The notes under the pieces: model-generated
The model's input: the letters and a program-made list of their open reading frames with translations, nothing else
What the model was told of the DNA's origin: nothing
Database searches by the model: none
NCBI GenBank assembly: GCA_038246575.1
Contig: JBBRVU010000015.1
Span: forward strand, 1 to 40,402
Length of the DNA: 40,402 nucleotides
Direction of reading: 5' to 3'
Origin: JACCUZ01 sp038246575
GTDB taxonomy: Bacteria > Actinomycetota > Actinomycetes > JACCUZ01
Position numbers and translations under genes: made by a program
In this document: piece by piece, positions 17,576 to 28,160 of the stretch
Position numbering within the stretch: position 1 is the first letter of the stretch
Layout of the letters: every line of letters begins with the position of its first letter

Positions 17576-17950
17576 GTGATTCCCGAGGACCTGAAGTACA
17601 CCAAGGACCACGAGTGGGTCCGTGCCGAAGGCGATGCCCTGCGCGTCGGGGTGACCGACTACGCCCAGGAGGCCCTCGGCGACATCGTGTTCGTCACGCT
17701 TCCAGAGGCCGGCACCCAGCTCACGGCCGGCGATACGTGTGGCGAGGTGGAGTCCACCAAGAGCGTCTCGGACCTGTACGCGCCGGTGACGGGGACCGTC
17801 GTGGAGCGCAACGAGGCACTCGACTCGGCGCCTGATCTGGTCAACTCCGATCCCTACGGCGACGGCTGGATGATGATCATCCGGCCCGATGACGCGACAG
17901 CAGCCGACCAGCTCTTGGACGCACCCGGGTACAAAGCCGGTCTCGACTGA
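17576..17950 (+). CDS. gcvH: Glycine cleavage system H protein
   Basis: 124 residues. Lipoyl carrier that shuttles the aminomethyl group from GcvP (encoded at 21045) to GcvT. The lipoylated residue is Lys62 in GEVESTKSVSDLYAP, and YTKDHEWVR near the N-terminus is the family signature. The start is GTG 17576, 18 bases after the DUF881 stop. No gcvT or lipoate gene lies in the window. Confidence 0.97.
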   Translation: MIPEDLKYTKDHEWVRAEGDALRVGVTDYAQEALGDIVFVTLPEAGTQLTAGDTCGEVESTKSVSDLYAPVTGTVVERNEALDSAPDLVNSDPYGDGWMMIIRPDDATAADQLLDAPGYKAGLD

Positions 17951-17976
17951 CCTGAACCTCTGGTGAAGACTAAGGT
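17948..17976 (+). promoter_or_regulatory. Predicted sigma-70-type promoter for the FHA gene
   Basis: TGACCT (17948-17953), a 17-base spacer and TAAGGT (17971-17976). The -35 box starts inside the gcvH stop region, giving a leader of about 80 bases before ATG 18061. Confidence 0.5.
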
Positions 17977-18060
17977 CGGCGGCGGAGTCGCAGCCGACCA
18001 CGGGACGTCCGGCGTTCGATCCACGTGGACCACGAACCGCTGCGCGGGAGGATGAACCTG

Positions 18061-18618
18061 ATGCAAAGCTGCACTCAGTGCGGTCACGGGAACCCGGCTG
18101 AGTCGCGGTTCTGCAGCAACTGCGGGGCCGCACTGCGGGCCGGTGGAGCTGCACCCGAGGCGCCGGTCGCTCCGTCGGCGTCGCCAGGAGAGACCTCGAC
18201 GATCACCATCAACGGCGGCATCGAGCCGCCCGAGGTTGCCGAGAAGACCGATGGCCTCAGCAGCGGTGACCAGGCGGCCATCGATGCGCTGCCACCCGGG
18301 TCGGCCCTGCTCGTGGTGCGTCGAGGACCGAATTCCGGCAGCCGGTTCCTGCTGGACTCGGACACGACGACCGCCGGGCGGCACCCGTCCAGCGACATCT
18401 TCCTCGACGACGTGACCGTCTCCCGCCGGCACGCGGAGTTCGTCCGAGTCGAGGACGGGTTTGCGGTGCGCGACGTCGGCTCCCTCAACGGGACGTATGT
18501 CAACCGGGAACGGATCGACGAGATCGCGCTGACCGGCGGCGACGAGGTCCAGGTGGGCAAGTACCGCCTCGTGTTCCACCCCAGCCAGGCCCCCGCCACC
18601 GGTGGGCAGCAGGGATGA
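18061..18618 (+). CDS. garA: FHA-domain regulator with N-terminal zinc ribbon (GarA/OdhI-like)
   Basis: 185 residues. The N-terminal ribbon CTQCGHGNPAESRFCSNCG (residues 4-22) is followed by a flexible segment and a FHA domain with the core motifs GRHPSSDI, SRRHAEF and GSLNGTYVN (about 105-155). GarA/OdhI bind and restrain 2-oxoglutarate and glutamate enzymes, switched by Ser/Thr kinase phosphorylation of an ETTS-type motif. Here GETSTIT (about 44-50) is the likely equivalent. ATG 18061 is chosen because GGGAGG (18046-18051) is spaced correctly for it. The zinc ribbon is absent from mycobacterial GarA as I recall it. Confidence 0.85.
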   Translation: MQSCTQCGHGNPAESRFCSNCGAALRAGGAAPEAPVAPSASPGETSTITINGGIEPPEVAEKTDGLSSGDQAAIDALPPGSALLVVRRGPNSGSRFLLDSDTTTAGRHPSSDIFLDDVTVSRRHAEFVRVEDGFAVRDVGSLNGTYVNRERIDEIALTGGDEVQVGKYRLVFHPSQAPATGGQQG

Positions 18619-18646
18619 TCCGACCCGCACCTCGCTGCGGACGCGG

Positions 18647-19405
18647 ATGATGAACGGTTCGGCGCTGCCCGCCAGCTCGCTGATGAGCATCGGTGAGGTT
18701 CTCAGCCAGCTGCGCCCCGAGTTTCCCGACGTCACGATCTCCAAGCTGCGGTTCCTCGAGTCCGAGGGACTCGTCGAGCCCGCCCGGACGCCCTCGGGCT
18801 ACCGCAAGTTCAGCTACGCCGACGTCGCGCGCCTGCGCTACGTGCTCGGTGCCCAGCGCGACCACTACCTGCCGCTGCGGGTGATCCGGGAGCACCTGGA
18901 CGCGATGGATCGTGGCCTGCAACCTCCCGCGTTCCCCGGTGAACGCCCGACGGTCCCGCCGCAGGCCGATGAGGACCTGCCGGGACCCCGGGCCCTGGTC
19001 CCGGACAAGGTCGAGCTGCGGCTCTCGCGGTCCGAGCTCTGCGTGGCCGCTGGGCTCGACGAGGAGCAGTTGTCGCAGGTCGAGGCCTTCGGGCTGATCG
19101 AGCCGATGGCCGGTACGGCCAAGTCGGCCGCCGGACCACTGTTCGACGCCGACGCGCTCGTCGTGGTGACGGCAGTGGCCGAGCTCTCGGCGTACGGCCT
19201 GGAAGCCCGTCACCTGCGGGCCTTCAGGACCGCGGCCGATCGCGAGTCCGACCTGATGGCCCAGGTCGTCGGCCCGTTGCTGCGGCAGCGCAGCCCGCAG
19301 GCCCGGGCGCGGGCCGAGGAAGTGGCCCGCGAGCTCGGGGCCATCTCGCTGCGCCTGCACACCGCCCTGGTCCGGGCCCGCCTCCGGGGTGTCGTCGGTC
19401 ACTGA
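18647..19405 (+). CDS. ftsR: MerR-family transcriptional regulator (FtsR/Rv1828-like)
   Basis: 252 residues from ATG 18647; GTG 18602 and ATG 18683 are in frame and possible. The winged-helix MerR DNA-binding domain is MSIGEVLSQLRPEFPDVTIS-KLRFLESEGLVEPARTPSGYRKFS, then the RDHYLPLRVIREHLD helix. The C-terminal half (about 125-250) is a helical domain with no recognised ligand site. In M. tuberculosis the same slot next to garA holds Rv1828, and the Corynebacterium homologue FtsR affects ftsZ expression. The gene symbol rests on position and N-terminal similarity. Confidence 0.8.
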   Translation: MMNGSALPASSLMSIGEVLSQLRPEFPDVTISKLRFLESEGLVEPARTPSGYRKFSYADVARLRYVLGAQRDHYLPLRVIREHLDAMDRGLQPPAFPGERPTVPPQADEDLPGPRALVPDKVELRLSRSELCVAAGLDEEQLSQVEAFGLIEPMAGTAKSAAGPLFDADALVVVTAVAELSAYGLEARHLRAFRTAADRESDLMAQVVGPLLRQRSPQARARAEEVARELGAISLRLHTALVRARLRGVVGH

Positions 19406-19463
19406 ACCGGCCGTGGCCACGGCGTCGCCCCACCGGGTCGGTGGCATGCGGTCGACGCGCGGG

Positions 19464-19469
19464 TAGGGT
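19464..19469 (+). promoter_or_regulatory. -10 box for the leaderless DUF151 gene
   Basis: TAGGGT six bases before GTG 19476, the same spacing as at selA, sbcD and the HipA-like gene. Confidence 0.5.
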
Positions 19470-19475
19470 GACCGT

Positions 19476-19955
19476 GTGCTCGAACTCGACGTGGTCGGTG
19501 TCCGGGTAGAGATGCCCTCCAATCAGCCGATCGTCCTGCTCAAGGAGACCGGTGGGGAGCGTTTTCTCCCCATCTGGATCGGCGCGGGTGAGGCGACCGC
19601 CATCGCTTTCGCCCAGCAGGGCGTGGTCCCGCCCCGCCCGATGACCCATGACCTCATCCGCGACCTGCTCGAGGCCGCCGGCCAGCAGCTGGTCCAGGTC
19701 CGGATCACGGAGCTGCGAGAGGGCGTGTTCTACGCCGAGATGGTCTTCGCCAGCGGCCTGGAGGTCAGCGCGCGCCCCTCGGATGCCATCGCGGTCGCGC
19801 TGCGGATGAGCACGCCGATCTTCGGAGCGGAATCCGTCCTCGAGGAGGCCGGGATCGCTATCCCGGACGAGCAGGAGGACGAGGTGGAGAAGTTCCGCGA
19901 GTTCCTCGACCAGATCTCGCCCGAGGACTTCGGCGGGCACCCGCCGACCGGCTGA
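19476..19955 (+). CDS. Bifunctional nuclease family protein (DUF151)
   Basis: 159 residues. The BFN/DUF151 core spans almost the whole length (MLELDVVGVRVE ... LPIWIGAGEATAIAF ... MTHDLIRDLL ... ARPSDAIAVALRMSTPIF), with an acidic C-terminal extension. Some homologues have DNase/RNase activity, but its role in actinobacteria is unsettled. It corresponds to Rv1829 between two MerR genes. GTG 19476 follows a TAGGGT box and no Shine-Dalgarno sequence is present; GTG 19474 is out of frame. Confidence 0.9.
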   Translation: MLELDVVGVRVEMPSNQPIVLLKETGGERFLPIWIGAGEATAIAFAQQGVVPPRPMTHDLIRDLLEAAGQQLVQVRITELREGVFYAEMVFASGLEVSARPSDAIAVALRMSTPIFGAESVLEEAGIAIPDEQEDEVEKFREFLDQISPEDFGGHPPTG

Positions 19956-19967
19956 CCGGTCACTGAC

Positions 19968-19992
19968 CCTCAACTTGAGGTCGACAGTTGGG
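19968..19992. promoter_or_regulatory. Candidate MerR-type operator
   Basis: A 13-base palindrome CCTCAACTTGAGG (19968-19980) overlaps a longer dyad CTCAACT-N10-AGTTGGG (19969-19992, one mismatch). It lies just after the DUF151 stop and 28 bases before the -35 box of the next MerR gene. Dyads of this kind are bound by MerR-family dimers; either neighbouring MerR protein could be the ligand. Confidence 0.45.
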
Positions 19993-20019
19993 ACACGCCG
20001 AGCGAACGGCGCCGGATCG

Positions 20020-20048
20020 TTGACCAGCGGCCCCGCCGTGCGTACCGT
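20020..20048 (+). promoter_or_regulatory. Predicted strong promoter for the second MerR gene
   Basis: TTGACC (20020-20025), exactly 17 bases, then TACCGT (20043-20048). This is the best sigma-70-like promoter in the window; it predicts a leader of about 90 bases before GTG 20145. Confidence 0.6.
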
Positions 20049-20144
20049 CTGAGCAGAACGCCCTCGCTGTAACTCCACCGTTGTGATCTCCGGCCGCGCC
20101 GGGGCCCCACGGTCCTTCCCCCGGGCGTCGAGACGGAGGTCAAC

Positions 20145-20792
20145 GTGAGCCGCACCGGTGGCACGTCGGGACCCGGGGCGCCAGCGCCCGCGGGCGACGG
20201 CACCCAGGCTGACCGGGCCAGCGCCCGCAGTCAGGCCGGCAAGCAAGGCCTGCTCTTCGGCGACGAGCTCCCGGAGCTGCCCGAGGACATGGGCTACCGA
20301 GGGCCGACGGCGTGCGCGGCTGCCGGCATCACCTACCGGCAGCTGGACTACTGGGCCCGCACCGGGCTCGTCGAGCCGGGGATCCGCTCTGCCAGCGGGT
20401 CGGGGAGCCAGCGCCTCTACGGTTTCCGCGACATCCTGGTGCTCAAGGTCGTGAAGCGCCTGCTCGACACCGGAGTCTCACTGCAGAACATCCGCACCGC
20501 CGTCAGTCACCTGCGCGAGCGCGGGGTCGAGGACCTGGCCCAGATCACCTTGATGAGTGACGGCGCCAGCGTCTACGAGTGCACTTCCGCGGACGAGGTC
20601 GTCGACCTGGTCCAGGGCGGGCAGGGCGTGTTCGGCATCGCCGTCGGCCGGGTGTGGCGCGAGGTCGAGGGGTGCTTGGCCGAGCTCCCCGGTGAGCGCA
20701 CCGAGGACCCGGCCGTCGGCACCGAGAACGGCGACGGCGCGTCCGCCAGCGACGAGCTGGCGGCCCGGCGGGCGTCGCGACGCACCGGCTGA
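20145..20792 (+). CDS. MerR-family transcriptional regulator (Rv1830-like)
   Basis: 215 residues. A disordered 45-residue N-terminus precedes the MerR helix-turn-helix (GYRGPTACAAAGITYRQLDYWARTGLVEP ... GSQRLYGFRDILVLKVVKRLL) and a helical effector region. The GTG start is supported by GGAGG at 20135-20139. It fills the position of M. tuberculosis Rv1830 just upstream of gcvP. The unusually long leader contains a strong promoter and a dyad that may be its own operator. No cysteine-rich metal loop is visible, so metal sensing is unlikely. Confidence 0.87.
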   Translation: MSRTGGTSGPGAPAPAGDGTQADRASARSQAGKQGLLFGDELPELPEDMGYRGPTACAAAGITYRQLDYWARTGLVEPGIRSASGSGSQRLYGFRDILVLKVVKRLLDTGVSLQNIRTAVSHLRERGVEDLAQITLMSDGASVYECTSADEVVDLVQGGQGVFGIAVGRVWREVEGCLAELPGERTEDPAVGTENGDGASASDELAARRASRRTG

Positions 20793-20829
20793 CCACCACA
20801 CCCTCCCGACGGTGCCCGCTGTCGCGGGT

Positions 20830-20835
20830 TAGACT
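20830..20835 (+). promoter_or_regulatory. -10 box for the riboswitch-gcvP transcript
   Basis: TAGACT, placing the transcript start near 20842, immediately before the riboswitch P1 stem. No good -35 hexamer is seen. Confidence 0.45.
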
Positions 20836-20852
20836 CGGGCCGACCGAAGAAC

Positions 20853-20966
20853 CCGCGTGGGAGAGATCCCGCGACGCCAGGTGACTGGCGGCCGGGGCGC
20901 CGAAGGGGCAACCTCCCCGGAACCTCTCAGGCACCCGGACCACGCGGATGAGGCGACTCTGGAGCG
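20853..20966 (+). promoter_or_regulatory. Glycine riboswitch (single aptamer)
   Basis: The conserved core is clear: GTGGGAGAG, then GGCGCCGAAGGGGCAA, then AACCTCTCAGGCACCCGGACC, ending GACTCTGGAG. An 8-bp P1 stem is perfect (CCGCGTGG 20853-20860 with CCACGCGG 20940-20947). Only one aptamer is complete; the trailing GAGGCGACTCTGGA segment resembles the partial second-aptamer helix of singlet glycine riboswitches. It lies between the promoter and gcvP, so glycine is expected to switch on its own degradation. Confidence 0.93.
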
Positions 20967-21012
20967 TCCAGCGACAGAGGGGGACCGTACGGCGGCGCAT
21001 CCGCTCCGTCGT

Positions 21013-21039
21013 GCGGCCACCAATCCTCCCGGAGGCCGC
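21013..21039 (+). promoter_or_regulatory. Candidate ribosome-site hairpin (riboswitch expression platform)
   Basis: GCGGCC (21013-21018) pairs with GGCCGC (21034-21039), enclosing CCTCCCGGAGG. The gcvP Shine-Dalgarno GGAGG (21031-21035) is therefore caught in the stem and loop, ten bases before ATG 21045. This would give translational control by the glycine aptamer. Confidence 0.4.
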
Positions 21040-21044
21040 CGCAG

Positions 21045-23939
<2,895 letters not shown>

Positions 23940-23964
23940 CCGGGACTCGGGTCGTTCGACGGGT

Positions 23965-23986
23965 GGTCCGCCGGACAGGCCGGACC
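23965..23986. terminator. Possible bidirectional terminator hairpin
   Basis: GGTCCG (23965-23970) and CGGACC (23981-23986) pair across a 10-base loop between the convergent gcvP and DUF5999 genes. No U-tract follows. Confidence 0.3.
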
Positions 23987-24015
23987 GGCCGGCCGTTCCG
24001 GCGCTGGCGGCAGGG

Positions 24016-24213
24016 TCAGGCAGCGACGGTGATGTCGGTCGGCCGGTGCGGCGCGATGACCCGACCATCGGGCAGAAGCTCGCCGGTGTCGTCGAAGAGC
24101 AGCACACCGTTGCAGAGCAGGCTCCAGCCCTGTTCCGGGTGGCAGGCGACCGTGTGCGCGGCCTCCCGGTCGGGGGCGTTGGCGCTGGGGCAGCGCGGCT
24201 CGTGAGCACACAT
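24016..24213 (-). CDS. Small DUF5999 family protein
   Basis: 65 residues from ATG 24213. The sequence MCAHEPRCPSANAPDREAAHTVACHPEQG-WSLLCNGVLLFDDTGELLPDG matches a compact actinobacterial family (DUF5999) of unknown function, with Cys/His residues (C2, H4, C8 and C28) that could bind metal. The frame stays open upstream, but the family starts at MCxHxPxCP. AGAAAGA lies in front as a weak ribosome site. It is divergent from the type III PKS gene, with a Crp-like palindrome between. Confidence 0.8.
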   Translation of the reverse strand: MCAHEPRCPSANAPDREAAHTVACHPEQGWSLLCNGVLLFDDTGELLPDGRVIAPHRPTDITVAA

Positions 24214-24266
24214 GTCAGCAGTCTTTCTGTTTCTGGCTTTCGCAGTGATGGAACGTCCGGCAGTGG

Positions 24267-24282
24267 TGTGATCTGCGTCACG
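24267..24282. promoter_or_regulatory. Candidate Crp-family binding site
   Basis: TGTGA-TCTGCG-TCACG matches the TGTGA-N6-TCACA consensus with one mismatch and also the GTG-N6-GNCAC form described for actinobacterial Crp. It lies 54 bases upstream of the DUF5999 start and about 90 bases upstream of the PKS start. Confidence 0.55.
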
Positions 24283-24371
24283 CAACTGTCTCACGTAATG
24301 TCGGCCGTTCCGGTGAGGACTGAACCGCTGAACCCCGGGGATGTGGAAATGGGCCGAACGGACGACCTCCT

Positions 24372-25472
24372 GTGGACGAGCGGGCATCGACGACGGTTCC
24401 GACACCGATGACGACCATCGCGTCGGCGACCGGCGCCCTCCCGCCGCACCGCTACGACCAGCAGAAGATCACCGACGCTTTCGCCGATTTCGTGCTGCCC
24501 GACGGCGCTGACCGCCGGGTGCTGGACCGGCTGCACGAGGCCACCACGGTCGCGCACCGAAACCTGGCGCTGCCGCTGGAGGAGTACTCCCGGCTCGAGG
24601 GGTTCGGCGCCGCCAACGACGCATTCATCCGGGTCGGCACCGACCTCGGCGAGCAGGCTGTGCGAGCTGCTCTGTCGGCGGTCGGGCTCGAGCCTGGTGA
24701 CGTCGACATCCTGATGAGCACGACCGTCACCGGGGTCGCCGCCCCGAGCCTGGAGGCGCGGCTGGTCCCGCGGCTCGGGCTGCGCTCGGACGTGAAGCGG
24801 GTGCCGATGTTCGGCCTCGGCTGCGTGGCCGGCGCGGCGGGCATCGCCCGGCTGCACGACATGGTCGCGGGCGACCCCGATGCCGTCGCGGTGCTGCTCT
24901 CGGTGGAGCTGTGCTCGTTGACGGTGCAACGCGACGACCCGAGCCTGGCCAATCTGGTCGCCAGCGGTCTTTTCGGGGACGGCGCCGCTGCGGTCGTCAT
25001 GCTCGGTGACCGCAGGGCAGCCCAGCTGGGAATCGTCGGCCCGAGGGTTGTTGCCACCCGCAGCCGGCTCTACCCCGACACCGAACGAGTCATGGGGTGG
25101 GACATCGGGGGCAGCGGGTTCAGGGTGGTGCTTGCCGCGAGTGTGGCCGATGTGGTTGAAGAGCATCTCGGGCACGACGTGACCACCTTCCTGGGCGACT
25201 TCGACCTGAAGGTTGACGACGTCGTCACCTGGCTCGCGCATCCCGGCGGGCCGAAGGTGCTGCACGCGATGTCGCGGACCCTCGGGCTCCCGGACGAGGC
25301 GCTTCGGCGCACCTGGCAGTCACTGGCCGAGGTCGGGAACCTGTCCTCGGCCTCGGTCCTGCACGTCCTGGCCGCGGCGCTGCGCGAGCCGCGCCCGGGA
25401 CCGGGGGAGCCGGCTGTGCTGCTCGCGATGGGCCCGGGATTCTGCTCGGAGCTCGTGCTGTTGCGATGGTGA
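24372..25472 (+). CDS. Type III polyketide synthase (SrsA-like)
   Basis: 366 residues from GTG 24372 (354 if ATG 24408 is used). The thiolase-fold catalytic triad is present: Cys151 in MFGLGCVAGAAG, His290 in AHPGGPKVL and Asn323 in VGNLSSAS. These enzymes extend an acyl-CoA starter with malonyl or methylmalonyl units and cyclise it to alkylresorcinols or alkylpyrones. The next two genes encode an ICMT-like methyltransferase and an FAD hydroxylase, the same trio as S. griseus srsABC, which makes methylated phenolic lipids. Product identity is inferred from that parallel only. Confidence 0.9.
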   Translation: MDERASTTVPTPMTTIASATGALPPHRYDQQKITDAFADFVLPDGADRRVLDRLHEATTVAHRNLALPLEEYSRLEGFGAANDAFIRVGTDLGEQAVRAALSAVGLEPGDVDILMSTTVTGVAAPSLEARLVPRLGLRSDVKRVPMFGLGCVAGAAGIARLHDMVAGDPDAVAVLLSVELCSLTVQRDDPSLANLVASGLFGDGAAAVVMLGDRRAAQLGIVGPRVVATRSRLYPDTERVMGWDIGGSGFRVVLAASVADVVEEHLGHDVTTFLGDFDLKVDDVVTWLAHPGGPKVLHAMSRTLGLPDEALRRTWQSLAEVGNLSSASVLHVLAAALREPRPGPGEPAVLLAMGPGFCSELVLLRW

Positions 25473-25996
25473 GCACGCTGCTGTTCCTCCTCCTGGTCGC
25501 CGCGGTCGGGGCCGAGCGGTTGGCAGAGCTGGTGGTCAGCGCGCGACACATCAGCTGGGCACGAGCCCGTGGCGGCGTCGAGCGGGGTTTCGGGCACTAC
25601 CCGGTCATGGTCGTGCTGCATTCCGCTCTGCTGGTCGGAGCCGTCGTCGAGGTGCTGGTCGCCGACCGGCCTTTCATGGCGTGGCTCGGTGCGCCGATGC
25701 TTGCCCTCGTCGCCGGATCACAGGCGCTGCGGTGGTGGTGCATCGCCACCCTCGGCCCGCACTGGAACACGCGGGTGGTCGTTGTCCCCGGGTCGTCGCT
25801 GGTGCGCGCGGGGCCCTACCGGTTGCTGCGCCATCCCAACTACCTCGCGGTCGTCGTCGAGGGGTTCGCGCTGCCGCTCGTGCACACGGCCTGGCTCACC
25901 GCCGTGATCTTCACGGTGGCGAATGCCGTCCTGCTGCGCACGCGCATCCACTGCGAGAACGCGGCGTTGCGCGACCTGACTCCCGCCGCGCGGTGA
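25466..25996 (+). CDS. Isoprenylcysteine carboxyl methyltransferase-family protein (SrsB-like)
   Basis: 176 residues, membrane protein with about four or five helices. The ICMT/PEMT SAM-binding signature is RAGPYRLLRHPNYLAVVVEG (about residues 113-132), with a conserved C-terminal E in RIHCENAALRDL. In srs-type operons this protein O-methylates the phenolic product rather than a protein cysteine. ATG 25466 overlaps the PKS stop by 7 bases, and its own stop overlaps the next gene (GTGA), so the three are translationally coupled. Confidence 0.88.
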   Translation: MVSTLLFLLLVAAVGAERLAELVVSARHISWARARGGVERGFGHYPVMVVLHSALLVGAVVEVLVADRPFMAWLGAPMLALVAGSQALRWWCIATLGPHWNTRVVVVPGSSLVRAGPYRLLRHPNYLAVVVEGFALPLVHTAWLTAVIFTVANAVLLRTRIHCENAALRDLTPAAR

Positions 25997-27027
25997 GCCT
26001 GGACGCCGACGTCATCGTCGCCGGTGGGGGACCGGTCGGGCTGGCGGCCGCGATCGAGGCACGGCTCCGGGGGCTGTCGGTCGTGGTCGTCGAGCCGCGC
26101 ACCGGAGCGATCGACAAGGCGTGCGGCGAAGGGCTGATGCCCTCGGCGCTCGACCAGCTGCAGGCACTCGGGGTGGCGCCCGTGGGCCGTCCCTTCGTGG
26201 GCATCAGGTACGTCCGGGACGGGCTGGCCGTCGCCGCGCCGTTCCGTCGTGGCCCCGGTCTCGGGGTGCGACGTACGGCGCTGCACGCAGCCCTCGGCGA
26301 CCGCGCCGATGCCGTCGGGGTGGACCGACTCGTCGGTTCGGTCCGCACCGTGACCCAGGACGCGGCGGGGGTGTCGGCAGCGGGAGTCCGGGCCCGGTGG
26401 TTGCTCGGAGCAGACGGGTTGCACTCGGCAGTGCGACGGGACGTCGGGTTGTCGGCCCCCCCACCAAGAAGCCGGGCGGGAGCGAGGTACGGGCTGCGCT
26501 GCCATTTCGACGTACCGCCGTGGACTGACCACGTCGAGGTCCACTGGTCGGCGAACGCCGAGGCGTACGTCACACCGGTCGACGACTGTCTGGTCGGCGT
26601 TGCTGTCCTGGGGTCTGCGCCGGTCGACTTCGACCAGACGCTGGACGAGCTGCCGGCGTTGCGCGCGCGGCTGCGCGGCGCGGCGGCGGTCACGTCGCTG
26701 CGTGGAGCGGGACCGCTGCGGCAGCGAACAGGTGGCGTCCGGAGTGGCCGAGTCCTGTTGATCGGTGACGCGGCGGGCTACGTCGACGCGCTCACCGGGG
26801 AGGGGCTGGCCGTCGGCGTGGCCAGTGCCCGAGCTGCGGTCGCGGCGCTGGCCGGTAACCGTCTCTCGGCCTACGACCGGGACTGGGCCCGCGCGACCCG
26901 CCGATACCGGCTGCTCACCGGAACGCTTCTCGCGGTCGCTTCCCGTCCCCGGTCGAGGTCCGCTCTGGTCCCGGCGGCCGTGCGCTTCCCTGCGCTGTTC
27001 GCCCGGGCCATCGACCTGCTTGCCTGA
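25993..27027 (+). CDS. FAD-dependent monooxygenase/reductase (SrsC-like)
   Basis: 344 residues. The Rossmann motif GGGPVGLAAA is at residues 11-20 and the second FAD motif LLIGDAAGYVDALTGEGLAVG is near 255-275, placing it in the PHBH/geranylgeranyl-reductase superfamily. KACGEGLMPSAL is the flavin-contact segment usual in the reductase branch. In the srs operon the third gene hydroxylates the alkylresorcinol ring to a hydroquinone that oxidises to a quinone. A reductase acting on a polyprenyl or acyl chain is the alternative. The GTG start overlaps the methyltransferase stop. Confidence 0.85.
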   Translation: MSLDADVIVAGGGPVGLAAAIEARLRGLSVVVVEPRTGAIDKACGEGLMPSALDQLQALGVAPVGRPFVGIRYVRDGLAVAAPFRRGPGLGVRRTALHAALGDRADAVGVDRLVGSVRTVTQDAAGVSAAGVRARWLLGADGLHSAVRRDVGLSAPPPRSRAGARYGLRCHFDVPPWTDHVEVHWSANAEAYVTPVDDCLVGVAVLGSAPVDFDQTLDELPALRARLRGAAAVTSLRGAGPLRQRTGGVRSGRVLLIGDAAGYVDALTGEGLAVGVASARAAVAALAGNRLSAYDRDWARATRRYRLLTGTLLAVASRPRSRSALVPAAVRFPALFARAIDLLA

Positions 27028-27066
27028 GAGGGTGGCACCCGCCCCCGAAGATCGATGCTGCGTCCG

Positions 27067-27093
27067 CGTGCCTGGCGTGCCTGGCGTCCCTGG
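27067..27093. repeat. Three tandem 9-bp repeats
   Basis: CGTGCCTGG, CGTGCCTGG, CGTCCCTGG in direct succession in the 158-base spacer between the FAD enzyme and the PAP2 gene. The spacer holds no gene I can support. Confidence 0.7.
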
Positions 27094-27185
27094 CGTGCAA
27101 CGACTTGATCACGACTCGCCTGCAATCACCCGGCCCCGGCGATTGCGGGTGACGGACCCGCGGATTCCATGAAATCCTCCTCGTC

Positions 27186-28160
27186 GTGTCGACCTGCCCC
27201 TTCACCGTGGACGCGCGCGAGCAGACCGCCCGCGAGTCGCCTCCTCATCCCGGTCCGGACAGCCCCACGCCCGGGCCGGCCAGCAGAACCGGGCTGTGGC
27301 GAGAGATCCTGCTCATCGCCGCCCTTTTCGTCGGCTACCGACTCGTCCGGCTGGGCCTCACCGGCCACGACGCGCTGGCGTTGGCCAACGCCTGGCAGGT
27401 CTGGGGGGTCGAACGAACCCTCGGGATGCCGGACGAGGAGGCGGTCCAGGCCTGGTTCCTGCAGTGGCCAGACGTGCTGCGCGCGGCCAACTGGTACTAC
27501 GTCAGCGTCCATTTCCCGCTCACGGTCGCCTTCCTGGCGTGGGGTTGGTGGCGCCGCCCGACCGCCGAGTACCGGTGGGCCCGGCGGCTGCTCACCGTGG
27601 TCACCGCCATCGCGCTCTTCGGCCACACCCTGCTGCCGCTCGCCCCGCCGCGAATGCTGGCCACCCTCGGATTCGTGGACACCATGGCTGTCTACGGCCC
27701 GTCGGCCTACAAGGGCAGCGCCGCCAGCGTCGCGAACCAGTTCGCGGCGATGCCTAGCCTGCACGTCGGCTGGGCCATGCTCATCGCAGTGGTCGTGGTG
27801 CGCACGATGACCTCGAGATGGCGGTGGGTCGTGGTGCTGCATCCGGTGATGACGCTGGCCGTCGTCATCGTCACCGCCAACCACTACTGGGTGGACGCCC
27901 TGGCGGCTGCGGTCGTCCTCGGCCTCGCCCTGCTGATCACCCCCGGGGTGAACGCGCCGGCGCCGCTGGTCGGCTGGTGGCAGCAGGCTCGGGAAGGACG
28001 CGAGCCGGATCAGGCCATGTCGAAGCGCACGACTAGCCCGTCGGTCGGCACCGACGAGCCGCCCGCAGGCTCGATCGTCAGACCGAGGGCGTCCGAGGAC
28101 TTCATGTCGTCGACCAAGGCCTCGAGCTCGCCGCCGCTGCCCAGGACTCCGACCGACTGA
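27186..28160 (+). CDS. PAP2-superfamily membrane phosphatase/transferase
   Basis: 324 residues. A Pro-rich N-terminus is followed by about five or six membrane helices. The phosphatase motifs AMPSLHVGW and ANHYWVDALAA (about residues 193-240) match the PAP2_3 branch, which includes inositol-phosphoceramide-synthase-like transferases. The substrate is probably a lipid phosphate or phospholipid headgroup. The last 50 codons (from about SKRTTSPSVG) are polar and lie antisense to the 3' end of rskA, so the true coding end may be a read-on into the neighbour. GTG 27186 is the only start that keeps the N-terminus. Confidence 0.8.
   Translation: MSTCPFTVDAREQTARESPPHPGPDSPTPGPASRTGLWREILLIAALFVGYRLVRLGLTGHDALALANAWQVWGVERTLGMPDEEAVQAWFLQWPDVLRAANWYYVSVHFPLTVAFLAWGWWRRPTAEYRWARRLLTVVTAIALFGHTLLPLAPPRMLATLGFVDTMAVYGPSAYKGSAASVANQFAAMPSLHVGWAMLIAVVVVRTMTSRWRWVVVLHPVMTLAVVIVTANHYWVDALAAAVVLGLALLITPGVNAPAPLVGWWQQAREGREPDQAMSKRTTSPSVGTDEPPAGSIVRPRASEDFMSSTKASSSPPLPRTPTD

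Noticed and set aside
16565..18154. Long open frame antisense to sbp, DUF881 and gcvH
   Set aside because: It covers three well-supported genes in the other direction and has no domain signature.
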